Virus record (IMG/VR): IMGVR_UViG_3300031857_000005
Span: 62,001 to 126,000 of that record
DNA length: 64,000 nucleotides
Source: a virus
Reading direction: 5' to 3' (one strand)
Under the pieces are notes generated by a model. It was not told where the DNA came from and ran no database searches. It was given only the letters and a program-made list of their open reading frames with translations. The translations under genes and the position numbers were made by a program. Positions 1 to 8,515 of the stretch are shown piece by piece; the stretch's first letter is position 1; each line of letters begins with the position of its first letter.

Positions 1-413
1 ACATTAATGAAGAACAAGGTATAACTCCTTCGTGGGAATCAAAATACACCGAATGGGCGAATAATAAATCAGGCAATCCCGAATTGGCAATGAAACTAAT
101 GTCAAGATATTGGGATTTAAAAAATCATCCTGAAATGCCTGTTAAGTACAAAGATTTTAATAATTTAACTGACGCTAACGAACTACAAGATCTTATTGAT
201 GAAATGGAAGAGGCGGTAATAATTAACAAACTGAATCAAGACATTACAAGAGTAAATCATTTTGGGGATTATCATGATGGTAGATATCAATCCGATTATC
301 ATAAAAAACATGATATAAGTGTTGGTCCTGAGGCTAAAAAAGAGAGAGAAAAAAGACAAGAAGAAAGAAGACGAGAAGAAGATAGAAAATGGTTTGAAAG
401 AATGAGACACTGA
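1..413 (+). CDS. C-terminal part of a hypothetical protein (cut by window edge)
   Basis: The frame is open from base 3 to the TGA at 411-413, so the true start lies before the window; the TTG and ATG codons near 84-90 are internal. The visible part is hydrophilic and ends in a strongly charged Glu/Arg/Lys helix (EAKKEREKRQEERRREEDRK), which suggests a coiled coil. No family recognised. A hairpin terminator follows directly, so this is the last gene of its transcript. Confidence 0.7.
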   Translation, partial: INEEQGITPSWESKYTEWANNKSGNPELAMKLMSRYWDLKNHPEMPVKYKDFNNLTDANELQDLIDEMEEAVIINKLNQDITRVNHFGDYHDGRYQSDYHKKHDISVGPEAKKEREKRQEERRREEDRKWFERMRH

Positions 414-429
414 ATATGAAATAAACATT

Positions 430-460
430 ACCCCCATTCCTAATAAGAGTGGGGTTTTTT
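430..460 (+). terminator. Rho-independent terminator
   Basis: Stem CCCCATTC/GAGTGGGG with one G-U pair and a 7-base loop, followed by six T. It closes the transcript of the partial gene at the left edge. Confidence 0.8.
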
Positions 461-550
461 GTTTTCTGCCTTTTATGTGTTTTTTTGTCCCGTTCCCGAC
501 TTCGTCGGTTATTTTTTGTTTGGATGATATATTTATAAATAAAATTAATT

Positions 551-1357
551 ATGAAACATATTTTAAACGACATATCTTTGGAAGACAAGAAGAGAATCCT
601 TGAACAACATGACGGTGGAAAAAAATTGGTTATTGAAAACTTTAATAAATTGGTTAATAACAAATTGGGTACCGTAAAGGTTTTGGTTGAACAAGATGAC
701 GAGTTCTTAAAGACTGACTGGGTTCAGACAAGTTATGTAACCCCATTGTTAACCAATGGTTATTCTCAAGTTGCTGAAATAGATCTTCCTGATGGTACAT
801 ACAAAATGGGAGGTAGTGGATATCAAATTAATATTAACGATTCCACTGATAAAGAAACTGGATATTCATTAATTGTTCAGAGTGGAATTAGAGGTGAATG
901 GGAAGGTGATATAACAATTACATCAAAAAAACCAAGTAAAAATTATGCTGGTATATTCTTTAAAAATGTTGGATATACTGCACCTGAAAAAACTATTCAA
1001 ACAGGACAAACTCAAACTTTATCAAGTAAGGTATCAACTGAAGGACTTAAAAATGTTTCCGACTCAATGATACAATCCCCACCATTTAAAGGTTATTATA
1101 GTGGTTATGTAATTGGTGGGACTTTTAATGGTGTAAATTATGAATGGGATTTTAATGGTGTTGAGGGTATGTCAGGAGTTAGAGGTATGGTTGATGGACA
1201 GATTATTTGTGATAATAATACTGGTTTAAATAAACAAACAAAAAAGGAAATCACAGATGCTATTAACCCAGGATTTTGGCTTGGTTTTTATAGTTCACAA
1301 TCAAAATTTGTGTGTTATATGACAACAAATAATACCCCTAAAGTGGTGACATTTTAA
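551..1357 (+). CDS. Leader-bearing hypothetical protein (candidate virion cargo), 268 aa
   Basis: The first 20 residues (MKHILNDISLEDKKRILEQH) form a capsid-targeting-like leader with I-L-E at 16-18, the [LI]-x-E pattern cut by T4-type prohead proteases. The rest is Gly/Ser/Thr-rich and probably beta-stranded, with no family I recognise. ATATTTAT lies at 529-536, 15 bases before the ATG. The next gene starts 22 bases downstream and also carries a leader, so the two are probably co-transcribed. Product function unknown; packaging is inferred from the leader. Confidence 0.8.
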   Translation: MKHILNDISLEDKKRILEQHDGGKKLVIENFNKLVNNKLGTVKVLVEQDDEFLKTDWVQTSYVTPLLTNGYSQVAEIDLPDGTYKMGGSGYQININDSTDKETGYSLIVQSGIRGEWEGDITITSKKPSKNYAGIFFKNVGYTAPEKTIQTGQTQTLSSKVSTEGLKNVSDSMIQSPPFKGYYSGYVIGGTFNGVNYEWDFNGVEGMSGVRGMVDGQIICDNNTGLNKQTKKEITDAINPGFWLGFYSSQSKFVCYMTTNNTPKVVTF

Positions 1358-1379
1358 ATAAATAAATAAAAACAAAAAA

Positions 1380-1700
1380 ATGAAAAAAGTAATTAGATTA
1401 ACCGAATCAGATTTAGTCCGAATAGTTAGAAGAGTAATTAAAGAAGGGGTAACCGTAGTAAACCCTTGGTCGGATATTGAAAGTGTCGATAAAGGAGATA
1501 CTATGAAAGTAACTTCTAAAGATGGTGCCATTGATCATTTTAAGAATGGAAAAAGATGGACTGGATATATTGGATACAATATTATACAAAATCCAAGACA
1601 GGTACAACTTGATCAATCAGGTGCTATGAATGTTGTTTCATTTGACCCAACAAGAAAAACCGTAACATTCCAAAACGGAGTTGTAATTGGACCGGCATAA
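1380..1700 (+). CDS. Leader-bearing hypothetical protein with MKKVIRLTES leader, 106 aa
   Basis: The leader MKKVIRLTESDLVRIVRRVI continues K-E-G, giving a possible I-K-E cleavage site at residues 20-22. Nearly the same leader occurs on six other unrelated proteins here (7387, 10633, 47452, 48153, 48690, 49063). The ~84-residue body is a small domain with many beta-prone residues, unrelated to the other bodies. It has no promoter motif of its own and probably belongs with the gene at 551. A terminator follows at 1721. Confidence 0.8.
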   Translation: MKKVIRLTESDLVRIVRRVIKEGVTVVNPWSDIESVDKGDTMKVTSKDGAIDHFKNGKRWTGYIGYNIIQNPRQVQLDQSGAMNVVSFDPTRKTVTFQNGVVIGPA

Positions 1701-1720
1701 TAATACAAAAATAATTTTAA

Positions 1721-1748
1721 AACCCCACCTCATCCGTGGGGTTTTTTG
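1721..1748 (+). terminator. Rho-independent terminator
   Basis: CCCCAC/GTGGGG stem with a 7-base loop and six T. It ends the 551-1700 transcript; the next promoter motif begins 9 bases later. Confidence 0.85.
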
Positions 1749-1769
1749 TTTTCAATATATTTATCTAAT

Positions 1770-2606
1770 ATGAAAATACAAAACGATGCAATACTATGGT
1801 TTAGGAGACGAATAAATGATCCTGAAATAATGGATGTTCTTAAAGATATTGTTGAGGAGGGGTATGAATATGTTAATCCCTGTGATTATAAGAACAATTT
1901 TAAATCTTATTTAAATGACATTGTTTATGGTTCCGTTCAGACATTCATAAATTCATATGATGAATTGTATAAAACAAAAAGTGATATGAGGGTTCTTGAG
2001 AGTTATATTTATAAATTCATTGAATTTAAATTTGTGAATTCCATAAAAGAAAATTATGACTATTGGATTGAGGATTGTGATGAAACCCTTAATGAATCTC
2101 AGGTTCCACAACGAACAACATCCCTTGTATCAAGATTATATGAAGAAGGTAAAAGCATTAAAAAAATAAATGAGATAACGGGAATACCATTTGAGACAAT
2201 TATTTTATCAATTAAAGATTATTCTATGTTAATTGATTGTGGAATGGCGTATGAGTTGATTGATCTTCTTTTTAGATATACCAATTTATTAAAGACTAAG
2301 TCTGAGTCAAGTGAAGGACAAATTGAGATTAGTTATGAAAGATTTGGGGGTACGGTAGAATACGGATATAGAACCAAAGAATATGTTTTACATGGTTTTG
2401 CCACACCGTATTGGAATGGAGAGTGTGATTTACCAATTGATAATACGAACTATTATGACAGGAGGAGAGATAAGGATGAAGACGATGATTGGTTAACAAG
2501 TGTCAACATTCCCTTTGAATTTTATAACATATCGGAATTAATTGATTGGTTTAATGATGAATACCATCAATTACTTTTGGAGATAATGAAACAATGGGAG
2601 GTGTAA
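1770..2606 (+). CDS. Hypothetical protein, 278 aa, mostly helical, acidic
   Basis: The ATG at 1770 is chosen over an upstream in-frame start because it sits 6 bases after the promoter motif ATATTTAT (1757-1764), as at neighbouring genes. The start MKIQNDAILWFRRR is not a clear capsid-targeting leader. The middle (about 120-150) contains SRLYEEGKSIKKINEITG, which resembles a small helix-turn-helix ('YEEGKSIKKI..ITGIP'), so DNA binding is possible but unproven. The C-terminus is rich in Tyr, Trp and Asp. It ends 3 bases before the next gene. Confidence 0.75.
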   Translation: MKIQNDAILWFRRRINDPEIMDVLKDIVEEGYEYVNPCDYKNNFKSYLNDIVYGSVQTFINSYDELYKTKSDMRVLESYIYKFIEFKFVNSIKENYDYWIEDCDETLNESQVPQRTTSLVSRLYEEGKSIKKINEITGIPFETIILSIKDYSMLIDCGMAYELIDLLFRYTNLLKTKSESSEGQIEISYERFGGTVEYGYRTKEYVLHGFATPYWNGECDLPIDNTNYYDRRRDKDEDDDWLTSVNIPFEFYNISELIDWFNDEYHQLLLEIMKQWEV

Positions 2607-2609
2607 TGT

Positions 2610-2969
2610 ATGAAATTTATTATAACTGAATCAAGATATAGTGACCTTGTAACCAACTATTTGGACATTGGGGTTCATCCCGATTATAATTGGGGACCTG
2701 AACTTCACGATTTTTATCGTAAAGAAATTAAATCATACGGGATTTATGATTTTGTAATTAATGATAATGTTGCATATACCTATTACGGAGAATGGGATGG
2801 GTATGATTATATGTATCTGTTATTAATCCAACCTTGGTTGAGTAGGGAACTGACATCAATGTTCGGTCCAAAGTGGAAACCAATATTTAAGGAATGGTTT
2901 GAAAAAAATTCGGGACTTGAGGTTAGGGATATGAAAGTAGGTGAAAATTTGGGAAACTACATTGATTAA
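2610..2969 (+). CDS. Leader-bearing hypothetical protein (MKFIITES), 119 aa
   Basis: The leader MKFIITES is of the short type with I-T-E at residues 5-7, immediately comparable to the T4 internal-protein cut FIAE|A. The body is rich in Tyr and Trp with no recognised domain. It follows the 1770 gene by 3 bases, so the two are translationally close. If the leader is removed the mature product is about 112 residues. Confidence 0.75.
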   Translation: MKFIITESRYSDLVTNYLDIGVHPDYNWGPELHDFYRKEIKSYGIYDFVINDNVAYTYYGEWDGYDYMYLLLIQPWLSRELTSMFGPKWKPIFKEWFEKNSGLEVRDMKVGENLGNYID

Positions 2970-2991
2970 TATATTTATAAATAAAATAATT

Positions 2992-3474
2992 ATGGGAAAA
3001 TTTATTATAACAGAAGAAGAAAAAAACTCCATTAGAAAAATGTATCTGATGGAAGAAGATGAAACCGCTCAAGCAGATGAGGAGGTAAAAAATATTGATA
3101 TTAAACAATATTGTTCGGATAGAGGAGCACCATCATGGGTTACCAAAATACTAAATTCTTTACCTGAAGATAAAAAACAGGAAGCAATAAAAATTATCAA
3201 AAACTTTGCAAATGCTATCAGTGGTAAAAGTCTAAAAGAATTAATTACTCTTAGAAAAGAAGTTAATGATGAAAAACGAAAAGCCGAATTGTTAAATAAG
3301 GGTAGTATGAATGAACAACTTGCCCCTTTGGTTATTGCAGGTATTTCTATTCCCGCAACTTTATTAATAATCATCGGTATAGTTTTGGTTGCAATTATAA
3401 TAGTTTTTATTGTTAAAAAAACTAAGAAAAGTCAATATGGATGTGGGGGTCCTGGTTGGTGGAATGATTTGTAA
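2992..3474 (+). CDS. Leader-bearing membrane protein, 160 aa
   Basis: The ATG at 2992 is preferred over the longer frame from 2941 because it follows ATATTTAT (2971-2978) and opens with a leader (MGKFIITEEEKNSIRKMYLM, then E-E; possible L-M-E cut). The central part is helical and charged. A hydrophobic segment of about 28 residues near 116-143 (LVIAGISIPATLLIIIGIVL...) is a likely membrane span. A short basic, Gly-rich tail (GCGGPGWW) follows. It could be a packaged protein that inserts in the host membrane after ejection; that is inference. Confidence 0.8.
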   Translation: MGKFIITEEEKNSIRKMYLMEEDETAQADEEVKNIDIKQYCSDRGAPSWVTKILNSLPEDKKQEAIKIIKNFANAISGKSLKELITLRKEVNDEKRKAELLNKGSMNEQLAPLVIAGISIPATLLIIIGIVLVAIIIVFIVKKTKKSQYGCGGPGWWNDL

Positions 3475-3545
3475 TTTTATTTTTTGTTTCATCCATATAT
3501 AAAAATTATTGAACGAAAATTAAAAGAATTAGAATTAGTTAAAAT

Positions 3546-3827
3546 ATGAGTCCTAAAGTACCGTTATTTTTTAAACGAAGATTTTATCAAGGTCCATTTG
3601 AGAACCAACTTATGCGTAGTATGCAAAAATGGATTGATAAAGGAGGTAAATCATTTGCGGATTATCAAGTTAATGTGATTAATGATGTTATTGATGAATA
3701 TTTTTGGTCGTTATATAATATCAGTATTTTTGATGATCTTGAACTTGGTGAGATTTATAGTTTTGAGGACTTTGTTTCCGATAAATATGGGAAAATAATG
3801 AGGGAATACTGGTTTGATAATAATTAG
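3546..3827 (+). CDS. Hypothetical protein, 93 aa
   Basis: It starts MSPKVPLFFKRRF and lacks a capsid-targeting-like leader. The C-terminal half is acidic and aromatic (YFWSLYNISIFDDLELGE). No family recognised. It lies 71 bases after the previous gene and is followed by a terminator at 3835. Confidence 0.6.
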   Translation: MSPKVPLFFKRRFYQGPFENQLMRSMQKWIDKGGKSFADYQVNVINDVIDEYFWSLYNISIFDDLELGEIYSFEDFVSDKYGKIMREYWFDNN

Positions 3828-3834
3828 TAATTAT

Positions 3835-3862
3835 ATCCCCACCTCATCAGTGGGGTTTTTTA
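3835..3862 (+). terminator. Rho-independent terminator
   Basis: CCCCAC/GTGGGG stem, loop of 7, then a T run. Very similar to the terminator at 1721. Confidence 0.85.
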
Positions 3863-3883
3863 TTTTTCATATATTTATCTAAT

Positions 3884-4189
3884 ATGAAATATATCATTAC
3901 CGAAACACAGGATAAAAAAATACAATCATTTGTAAGACGACTTAATATTGTTGATGATTTTATTTCTATGTTGGATCCTAAAGATATTTGTAAATATTGG
4001 AACAACACAGATAAAGATGCGTTATTTTTTGCTGATGATGTTCTTGTTGGTGCAGTATGGGTAGTTAACGAAACCCTTGGAATTAAAAATTCATATGACA
4101 ATAAAGAACTTTATAAATTTCTTGAGGATGCTGGTTATTACGATAAACTAATTAAAATATTTCATAACTCATTTGAATTATGCGAATAA
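3884..4189 (+). CDS. Leader-bearing hypothetical protein (MKYIITET), 101 aa
   Basis: First of a run of three small genes with MKYIITES-type leaders. The leader has I-T-E at residues 5-7. The body is helical with two Trp and no known domain. ATATTTAT lies at 3871-3878, 5 bases before the ATG. Its 3' end overlaps the next gene by 10 bases, which indicates coupled translation. Confidence 0.75.
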   Translation: MKYIITETQDKKIQSFVRRLNIVDDFISMLDPKDICKYWNNTDKDALFFADDVLVGAVWVVNETLGIKNSYDNKELYKFLEDAGYYDKLIKIFHNSFELCE

Positions 4190-4509
4190 TAATAACTGAA
4201 AATCAAAAATATGTTCTCCGAAGAGTCCAACAATTTATTGATATTGTTGAGGAACAGATAGAGGGGTATGAATTAAATGAAGATGGTGCTTGGTGGTGTA
4301 GACATAATACCCCAAATACTTTTTTGGATCAGGTTAGAGATAGATCGATTGAAGAGTTTGTTAATAATAACTGGGATTTCTTTCATGATGATTCTGAAAA
4401 GGGTGGTGCAAATATGGATATCAGTATGTTAAATAACATTGTTGAACGGGAATATGGAAACTATATTAAGAACTTGTTTGTTCGTAAATGTAATAAATCA
4501 CGATTTTAA
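4180..4509 (+). CDS. Leader-bearing hypothetical protein (MRIIITEN), 109 aa
   Basis: The leader MRIIITENQ carries I-T-E. The body contains an acidic, Trp-rich stretch (GAWWCRHNTPNTF) and the segment SIEEFVNNNWDFFHD, which resembles VTEFVMQDFPNFFD in the gene at 6103; the bodies may be distant paralogues. It overlaps the upstream gene by 10 bases and ends 2 bases before the next ATG. Confidence 0.7.
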   Translation: MRIIITENQKYVLRRVQQFIDIVEEQIEGYELNEDGAWWCRHNTPNTFLDQVRDRSIEEFVNNNWDFFHDDSEKGGANMDISMLNNIVEREYGNYIKNLFVRKCNKSRF

Positions 4510-4511
4510 TT

Positions 4512-4862
4512 ATGAAATACATTATCACAGAATCTCAATTTAAAACTAGAATTTACGATAAGTTCCTTAATATGTTGGTGAAAGAAACCGAAATATTTGG
4601 CGGTAAAAAACATAAGTATATGTCATATGAATATGTTGCGTTCATAAAATATCCCCATTCTGAAAGAATACCTTCTGATTTGGCATTTAATGACCCTGAA
4701 GAATATACATTCACAACACCAGGAGGATTGATGGAAGAATGGTTACAATTAATTGGGGTTGATATAAAAAATTCACCTTATTTAGGTAAACAACTTTGGG
4801 ATGAGTATTTGGATAGATTACGCATTAAAGTGATAGACTACATCCAAAATTATATTAACTAA
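4512..4862 (+). CDS. Leader-bearing hypothetical protein (MKYIITES), 116 aa
   Basis: The leader is MKYIITESQ (possible cut after I-T-E). The body has a long helical C-terminus (EYLDRLRIKVIDYIQNYIN) and no recognised domain. It is third in the 3884-4862 series. Directly after its stop codon lies a broken copy of the same leader (4863-4886). Confidence 0.75.
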   Translation: MKYIITESQFKTRIYDKFLNMLVKETEIFGGKKHKYMSYEYVAFIKYPHSERIPSDLAFNDPEEYTFTTPGGLMEEWLQLIGVDIKNSPYLGKQLWDEYLDRLRIKVIDYIQNYIN

Positions 4863-4886
4863 ATGAAATATATTATCATTTATTAA
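4863..4886 (+). pseudogene. Orphan leader remnant (MKYII then stop)
   Basis: ATG AAA TAT ATT ATC ATT TAT TAA begins in the same way as MKYIITES genes but stops after seven codons. Its ATG follows the preceding stop codon immediately. It looks like the scar of a deleted leader gene. With so few bases chance cannot be excluded. Confidence 0.35.
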
Positions 4887-4912
4887 AAAAATAAATCAAT
4901 TATAATGTTGTT

Positions 4913-5092
4913 ATGAACAATTCACAGAAAGCAGAAAAGTATAATCAATTAATGTTTGAATATACAAGAGTACAAAACCAAATTTCATCTATTAAGGGTG
5001 AATCCATTGATTTAAATCAAAAACAAATAAACGAAATTAGAGAACTTGAGAATAGATTAAGATTTTTAATGGAATCCGCATCTCGTTTATAA
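4913..5092 (+). CDS. Small coiled-coil protein, 59 aa
   Basis: An ATG at 4913 opens a 59-codon frame ending TAA at 5090-5092, one base before the next ATG. The predicted product is almost entirely helical with heptad-like hydrophobic spacing (EIRELENRLRFLMES). Use of A/T third bases matches neighbouring genes. It has no leader and no recognised family. Confidence 0.6.
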   Translation: MNNSQKAEKYNQLMFEYTRVQNQISSIKGESIDLNQKQINEIRELENRLRFLMESASRL

Positions 5093-5093
5093 T

Positions 5094-5726
5094 ATGGCTT
5101 ACATTGAACATAATTTTTTTCCTTTAAAAGTTTGGGTTAGAAACGAGTATTTCTATCAAGGTAAAAAAGGTTTGGGTGAATTTACTCAAGGAGTTATTGT
5201 TTCCGTTAGATGTATGCCTGGACAAGCGGCATTATTCCAAGTCCTATTAGAAAATGGTGTGATGAGGGATAAGTTACCGTCACACGCATTGCTTACAGAA
5301 CCAAAATTACCTGATCCGGATCTTCCATTTCATTTTTTACAGTTATGGAATTGTTTTTCATATAATTTTACATTGTTTCATTTGAGTTATGTATATGATA
5401 CGAATGTTGAAGTGTTTATGAAAGATAAAAAATGGTATTCAGGTAGTTATTATGCGACTATTAACTGGGGTTCAAATGATATGAATACGGATTTGACATT
5501 GGCTGAAGATCCAATGGAACATAAATCACACCACATTATTTTATTAGACAACGGGCAAATTGCACTACAACCAAACAACAGAATCAAATGGTCGGAACCA
5601 TCTTTTGTCACAAAACCATTCCCTGATAAACCAGATTTTTTGGTTAATAAAGATTGGTTTAATACTGAAGGTTTTGATAAATGGAATACCGAAGATTCTG
5701 AAAGAATGTTTTACGATACTGAATAA
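5094..5726 (+). CDS. Hypothetical protein, 210 aa
   Basis: It begins one base after the preceding stop, so the two are probably translated together. The sequence is rich in aromatic residues and Pro, with many beta-prone stretches (KVWVRNEYFYQGKKGLGEF; YSGSYYATINWGSNDM). It has no leader, signal peptide or membrane span. No domain recognised; possibly a compact beta protein. Confidence 0.7.
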   Translation: MAYIEHNFFPLKVWVRNEYFYQGKKGLGEFTQGVIVSVRCMPGQAALFQVLLENGVMRDKLPSHALLTEPKLPDPDLPFHFLQLWNCFSYNFTLFHLSYVYDTNVEVFMKDKKWYSGSYYATINWGSNDMNTDLTLAEDPMEHKSHHIILLDNGQIALQPNNRIKWSEPSFVTKPFPDKPDFLVNKDWFNTEGFDKWNTEDSERMFYDTE

Positions 5727-5744
5727 TCATATATTTATTTGTAT

Positions 5745-6092
5745 ATGAAAATAATAATTTCCGAATCTCAAAAAAGTCGGATGTATTCTATAATACAAAA
5801 TCTGATTGACTCCGAGTTGAACAAAATTCGTGAGGAGTCAGAAAATTGGGGTTTGGGTGAGATGGATGAACTTGATGAAATCCAATCAATAGAAAGGATT
5901 GAGGTTGACAATATATCTACAGTGGATGGGGTTAAAGTTTATATTAATATCTATAAAAATTCACAAAGAAATGATTTTCAAAACACCCGTGGAGAATTAC
6001 AATATTATATTCAAGACATCATACCAAATATAAAAATATTTATAAACGATATAATTGATGAAAGGACATTTGGACCTGGAATTGATTGGTAA
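5745..6092 (+). CDS. Leader-bearing hypothetical protein (MKIIISES), 115 aa
   Basis: The ATG at 5745 is chosen because ATATTTAT lies at 5731-5738 and it opens the leader MKIIISESQ (I-S-E). The upstream TTG at 5739 would overlap the promoter region. The body is acidic and helical then beta-prone (VDGVKVYINIYKN). No known domain. Confidence 0.75.
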   Translation: MKIIISESQKSRMYSIIQNLIDSELNKIREESENWGLGEMDELDEIQSIERIEVDNISTVDGVKVYINIYKNSQRNDFQNTRGELQYYIQDIIPNIKIFINDIIDERTFGPGIDW

Positions 6093-6102
6093 ATAATTGG
6101 TT

Positions 6103-6780
6103 ATGAAATATATTATCACAGAATCACAACATAATTTTATTAAAAGAAGGTATTCCTTTATAAGACAACTAATGGATAGGGAACTTGTTGATCAAGAACC
6201 TTGTTATTACAAATATCATGGGACAGGATTCAATAGTTATAAGCAAGCTGTTTTAGAAGGTGTTACAGAATTTGTTATGCAAGACTTCCCTAATTTTTTT
6301 GATATGGATGAGGGTGAATCTGATGAAAAGTGGTATATGATACACGATAGTTTAGAGGGTTTATTTAGTGAAGAAATTGAGTACCATTATGACAATGCCG
6401 ATTGTAGTGAATATGAAGAGGGTTATCTGAATGAGTCTAATGTTATTAGTGAATTGGATAGAAACTGGATGGATTCGGAGTATGAAGAACAATATGATAG
6501 AATTAAGAAAGGTATTATTAGAAGTATTAAAAAGATGATGACATCATATGGTGAAAATGAAAGAGTAATTAATGTATATGGTGAAAATGAAAAAATTTTG
6601 ATGTCATATCTTAAACAAAGTCGCGAATTATATTACGATAGATCAATCTCAGATATAATGGAAAACACATTACCCCACCCAATATGGTTCGTGAATGGTA
6701 AATATATTATGAGTGAAGTTTTTGAATCGTTTTTCCCTAATGAACAAGTTAAACGATGTTCCAGTGCAAATATAGTTTAA
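6103..6780 (+). CDS. Leader-bearing hypothetical protein (MKYIITES), 225 aa
   Basis: The leader is MKYIITESQ. The ATG at 6103 is preferred to an upstream TTG because it starts the leader exactly. The body is very acidic and helical, with internal similarity between RRYSFIRQLMD and the start regions of other MKYIITES proteins. It lies 10 bases after the preceding leader gene, so the two are likely co-transcribed. Function unknown. Confidence 0.75.
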   Translation: MKYIITESQHNFIKRRYSFIRQLMDRELVDQEPCYYKYHGTGFNSYKQAVLEGVTEFVMQDFPNFFDMDEGESDEKWYMIHDSLEGLFSEEIEYHYDNADCSEYEEGYLNESNVISELDRNWMDSEYEEQYDRIKKGIIRSIKKMMTSYGENERVINVYGENEKILMSYLKQSRELYYDRSISDIMENTLPHPIWFVNGKYIMSEVFESFFPNEQVKRCSSANIV

Positions 6781-6819
6781 TTTTATTCCACCTAATGATA
6801 TTTATTAATAAAGTAAAAT

Positions 6820-7383
6820 ATGAAGAATTTATTTATTATAGAAGAAAGTGAAAGAAATAGAATTTTAGGTATGCATGAAAATGCAACTAAAAATCAATAT
6901 CTAACCGAAAATGAGGAGATGTCCGAACAAGTTGGTGCGGGTATCAAATCAAAGTTTGCTGGTTTAGGTGCAAGAGTTAAAACAACAGCTCAAAATTTGA
7001 AAACTGCGGTAACACCTACGACAACACAAGAAAGAATCACAGATAGTCCTAAATTGAATGCTGCTCTTGCAAGAATTAAATCAAGAGCTGGTTCTTTTGA
7101 AAAGATTGTTTCTGATTTGAATACTGATTTGAATGAGATAGTTACTCAGGCAACAAACTTTACAGGTGCAAATAACCCATTTAGATTTGAGGCACAACAA
7201 TTATTGGATTTAACTAATACTTATAGAACTTTATTATCTCAGGTTAGTACAACAAATACTCAAATGAAGTCGTTCCAATTCAAAAAACCTGAATTAACCG
7301 CACCAGCAGCGGCAACAACTACACCGGCAGCAACAACTACAACAACTACTACTGCACCGGCATCAACAACACAGACGGCTTAA
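6820..7383 (+). CDS. Leader-bearing protein with Thr/Ala-rich tail, 187 aa
   Basis: The leader MKNLFIIEESERNRILGMHE belongs to the 'ERxRIL' type also seen at 551 and 39601. A possible second cut is Y-L-T-E-N at about 27-31. A helical middle follows (KSKFAGLGARVKTTAQNLKT), then a low-complexity tail of Thr, Ala and Pro (about 160-187). ATATTTAT is at 6798-6805. The next gene starts 3 bases after the stop. No enzymatic domain seen. Confidence 0.75.
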   Translation: MKNLFIIEESERNRILGMHENATKNQYLTENEEMSEQVGAGIKSKFAGLGARVKTTAQNLKTAVTPTTTQERITDSPKLNAALARIKSRAGSFEKIVSDLNTDLNEIVTQATNFTGANNPFRFEAQQLLDLTNTYRTLLSQVSTTNTQMKSFQFKKPELTAPAAATTTPAATTTTTTTAPASTTQTA

Positions 7384-7386
7384 AAT

Positions 7387-7821
7387 ATGAAAAAAGTAAT
7401 TAGACTAACGGAATCAGATTTAACAAGGATTGTTAAAAGAGTAATAAATGAACAACTTAGTTTGGGTGATTTAGGAAAATTACCTACAGTTGATATTAAC
7501 AAACCTAAAAATGTAAGTAAAAAAGGTTCAATTAAAGATATTGCAAATAAAAATTTTAAAAACAAAGAAGATTTTAATCATGTTTATAAAATGACTCAAG
7601 ATCCTAATACTACTTGGGTTATAGTATCTTCTACAGGAGATGTTAAGGTTGCTGGAGTCTCAAAAAATTTAAGTGGTAAACAACTAAAGTCATCGGATTT
7701 TATTGATTTAACTAATGGTGGTGAAATTACCCTTAAACCAAAAAATAAAGAAATAAATGCGGTTATGTACATCCAATTAGGTCGTAATGGGTCTATTGAA
7801 TCTGGGATGGTATGGGACTAA
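7387..7821 (+). CDS. Leader-bearing hypothetical protein (MKKVIRLTES), 144 aa
   Basis: The leader MKKVIRLTESDLTRIVKRVI ends N-E-Q, giving I-N-E as the likely cut. The body resembles a small mixed alpha/beta domain (DPNTTWVIVSSTGDVKVAG). It sits 3 bases after the 6820 gene and 22 bases before the ferritin-like gene, all on one strand, and so is probably one operon of packaged proteins. Confidence 0.8.
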   Translation: MKKVIRLTESDLTRIVKRVINEQLSLGDLGKLPTVDINKPKNVSKKGSIKDIANKNFKNKEDFNHVYKMTQDPNTTWVIVSSTGDVKVAGVSKNLSGKQLKSSDFIDLTNGGEITLKPKNKEINAVMYIQLGRNGSIESGMVWD

Positions 7822-7843
7822 AATAAACAAATAGAATAATATT

Positions 7844-8446
7844 ATGGACGATAGAATTTTAAAAAATGAAATAATGAAAGAAATTAAACGAAGAGGACTT
7901 CTTGAACAAGAGGAACAGGACGAAAGAGAAGATGATTCTGATGTTGAGGAAACGGAAGAAGGACTTTATAAATTACCGTCAAAAACAATCAAAATTTTAA
8001 CTGATAGAATTAAAGACGAATACACCGCACACTATTTTTATAGAGCGGCAACAAATTGGTGTAGAGATAAAAACTATAAGAAGGCGGCAGAATTTTTCAG
8101 TAATGAGGCTGATGACGAATTAACTCACGCGAAAAAAATTCAAGAGTATATGGTGGATTTTAACATCATACCTCAAATCCCTCAGGCACCAATTGATCAC
8201 AAATTTGACAATCTTATTGAGATAGTTCACGGAGCCTACAAAATGGAATTGGGATTGATGAAGTCATATAACGAAGATTCTCAAGAGTTGTTTTCCAATG
8301 ATATGTCAACCTTTGATTTTTTAACTGAGTTTAGAGAAATCCAAAGAGGTGCTGTTATTGAATACAATGATTTGATTAATGGTAGTCAATTAGTTGACAC
8401 TAAAGATAAATTCCAAGTACTATACTTTGAACAAACTTATTTTTAA
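7844..8446 (+). CDS. Ferritin-like protein with capsid-targeting-like leader, 200 aa
   Basis: Residues 45-180 fit the ferritin four-helix fold. Helix A has IKDEYTAHYFYRAA (E59, H63), helix B has FFSNEADDELTHAKK (E88, E92, H95; the ExxH iron motif), and helix D has FREIQRGAVIEYND. Ferritins oxidise Fe(II) and store it. The first 21 residues (MDDRILKNEIMKEIKRRGLL, then E-Q) are unlike normal ferritins and resemble the leaders of adjacent genes; an acidic linker (about 22-40) follows. I infer packaging in the capsid. Free cytoplasmic iron storage or redox protection are the alternatives. Confidence 0.8.
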   Translation: MDDRILKNEIMKEIKRRGLLEQEEQDEREDDSDVEETEEGLYKLPSKTIKILTDRIKDEYTAHYFYRAATNWCRDKNYKKAAEFFSNEADDELTHAKKIQEYMVDFNIIPQIPQAPIDHKFDNLIEIVHGAYKMELGLMKSYNEDSQELFSNDMSTFDFLTEFREIQRGAVIEYNDLINGSQLVDTKDKFQVLYFEQTYF

Positions 8447-8466
8447 TAAAATAAATATACAAATTA

Positions 8467-8495
8467 AAACCTCATCCTTTGGTGGGGTTTTTTTA
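8467..8495 (+). terminator. Rho-independent terminator
   Basis: Stem ACCTCATC/GGTGGGGT with loop CTTT and seven T. It ends the operon that includes the ferritin-like gene. Confidence 0.8.
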
Positions 8496-8515
8496 TTTTC
8501 ATTATATTTATCGTT

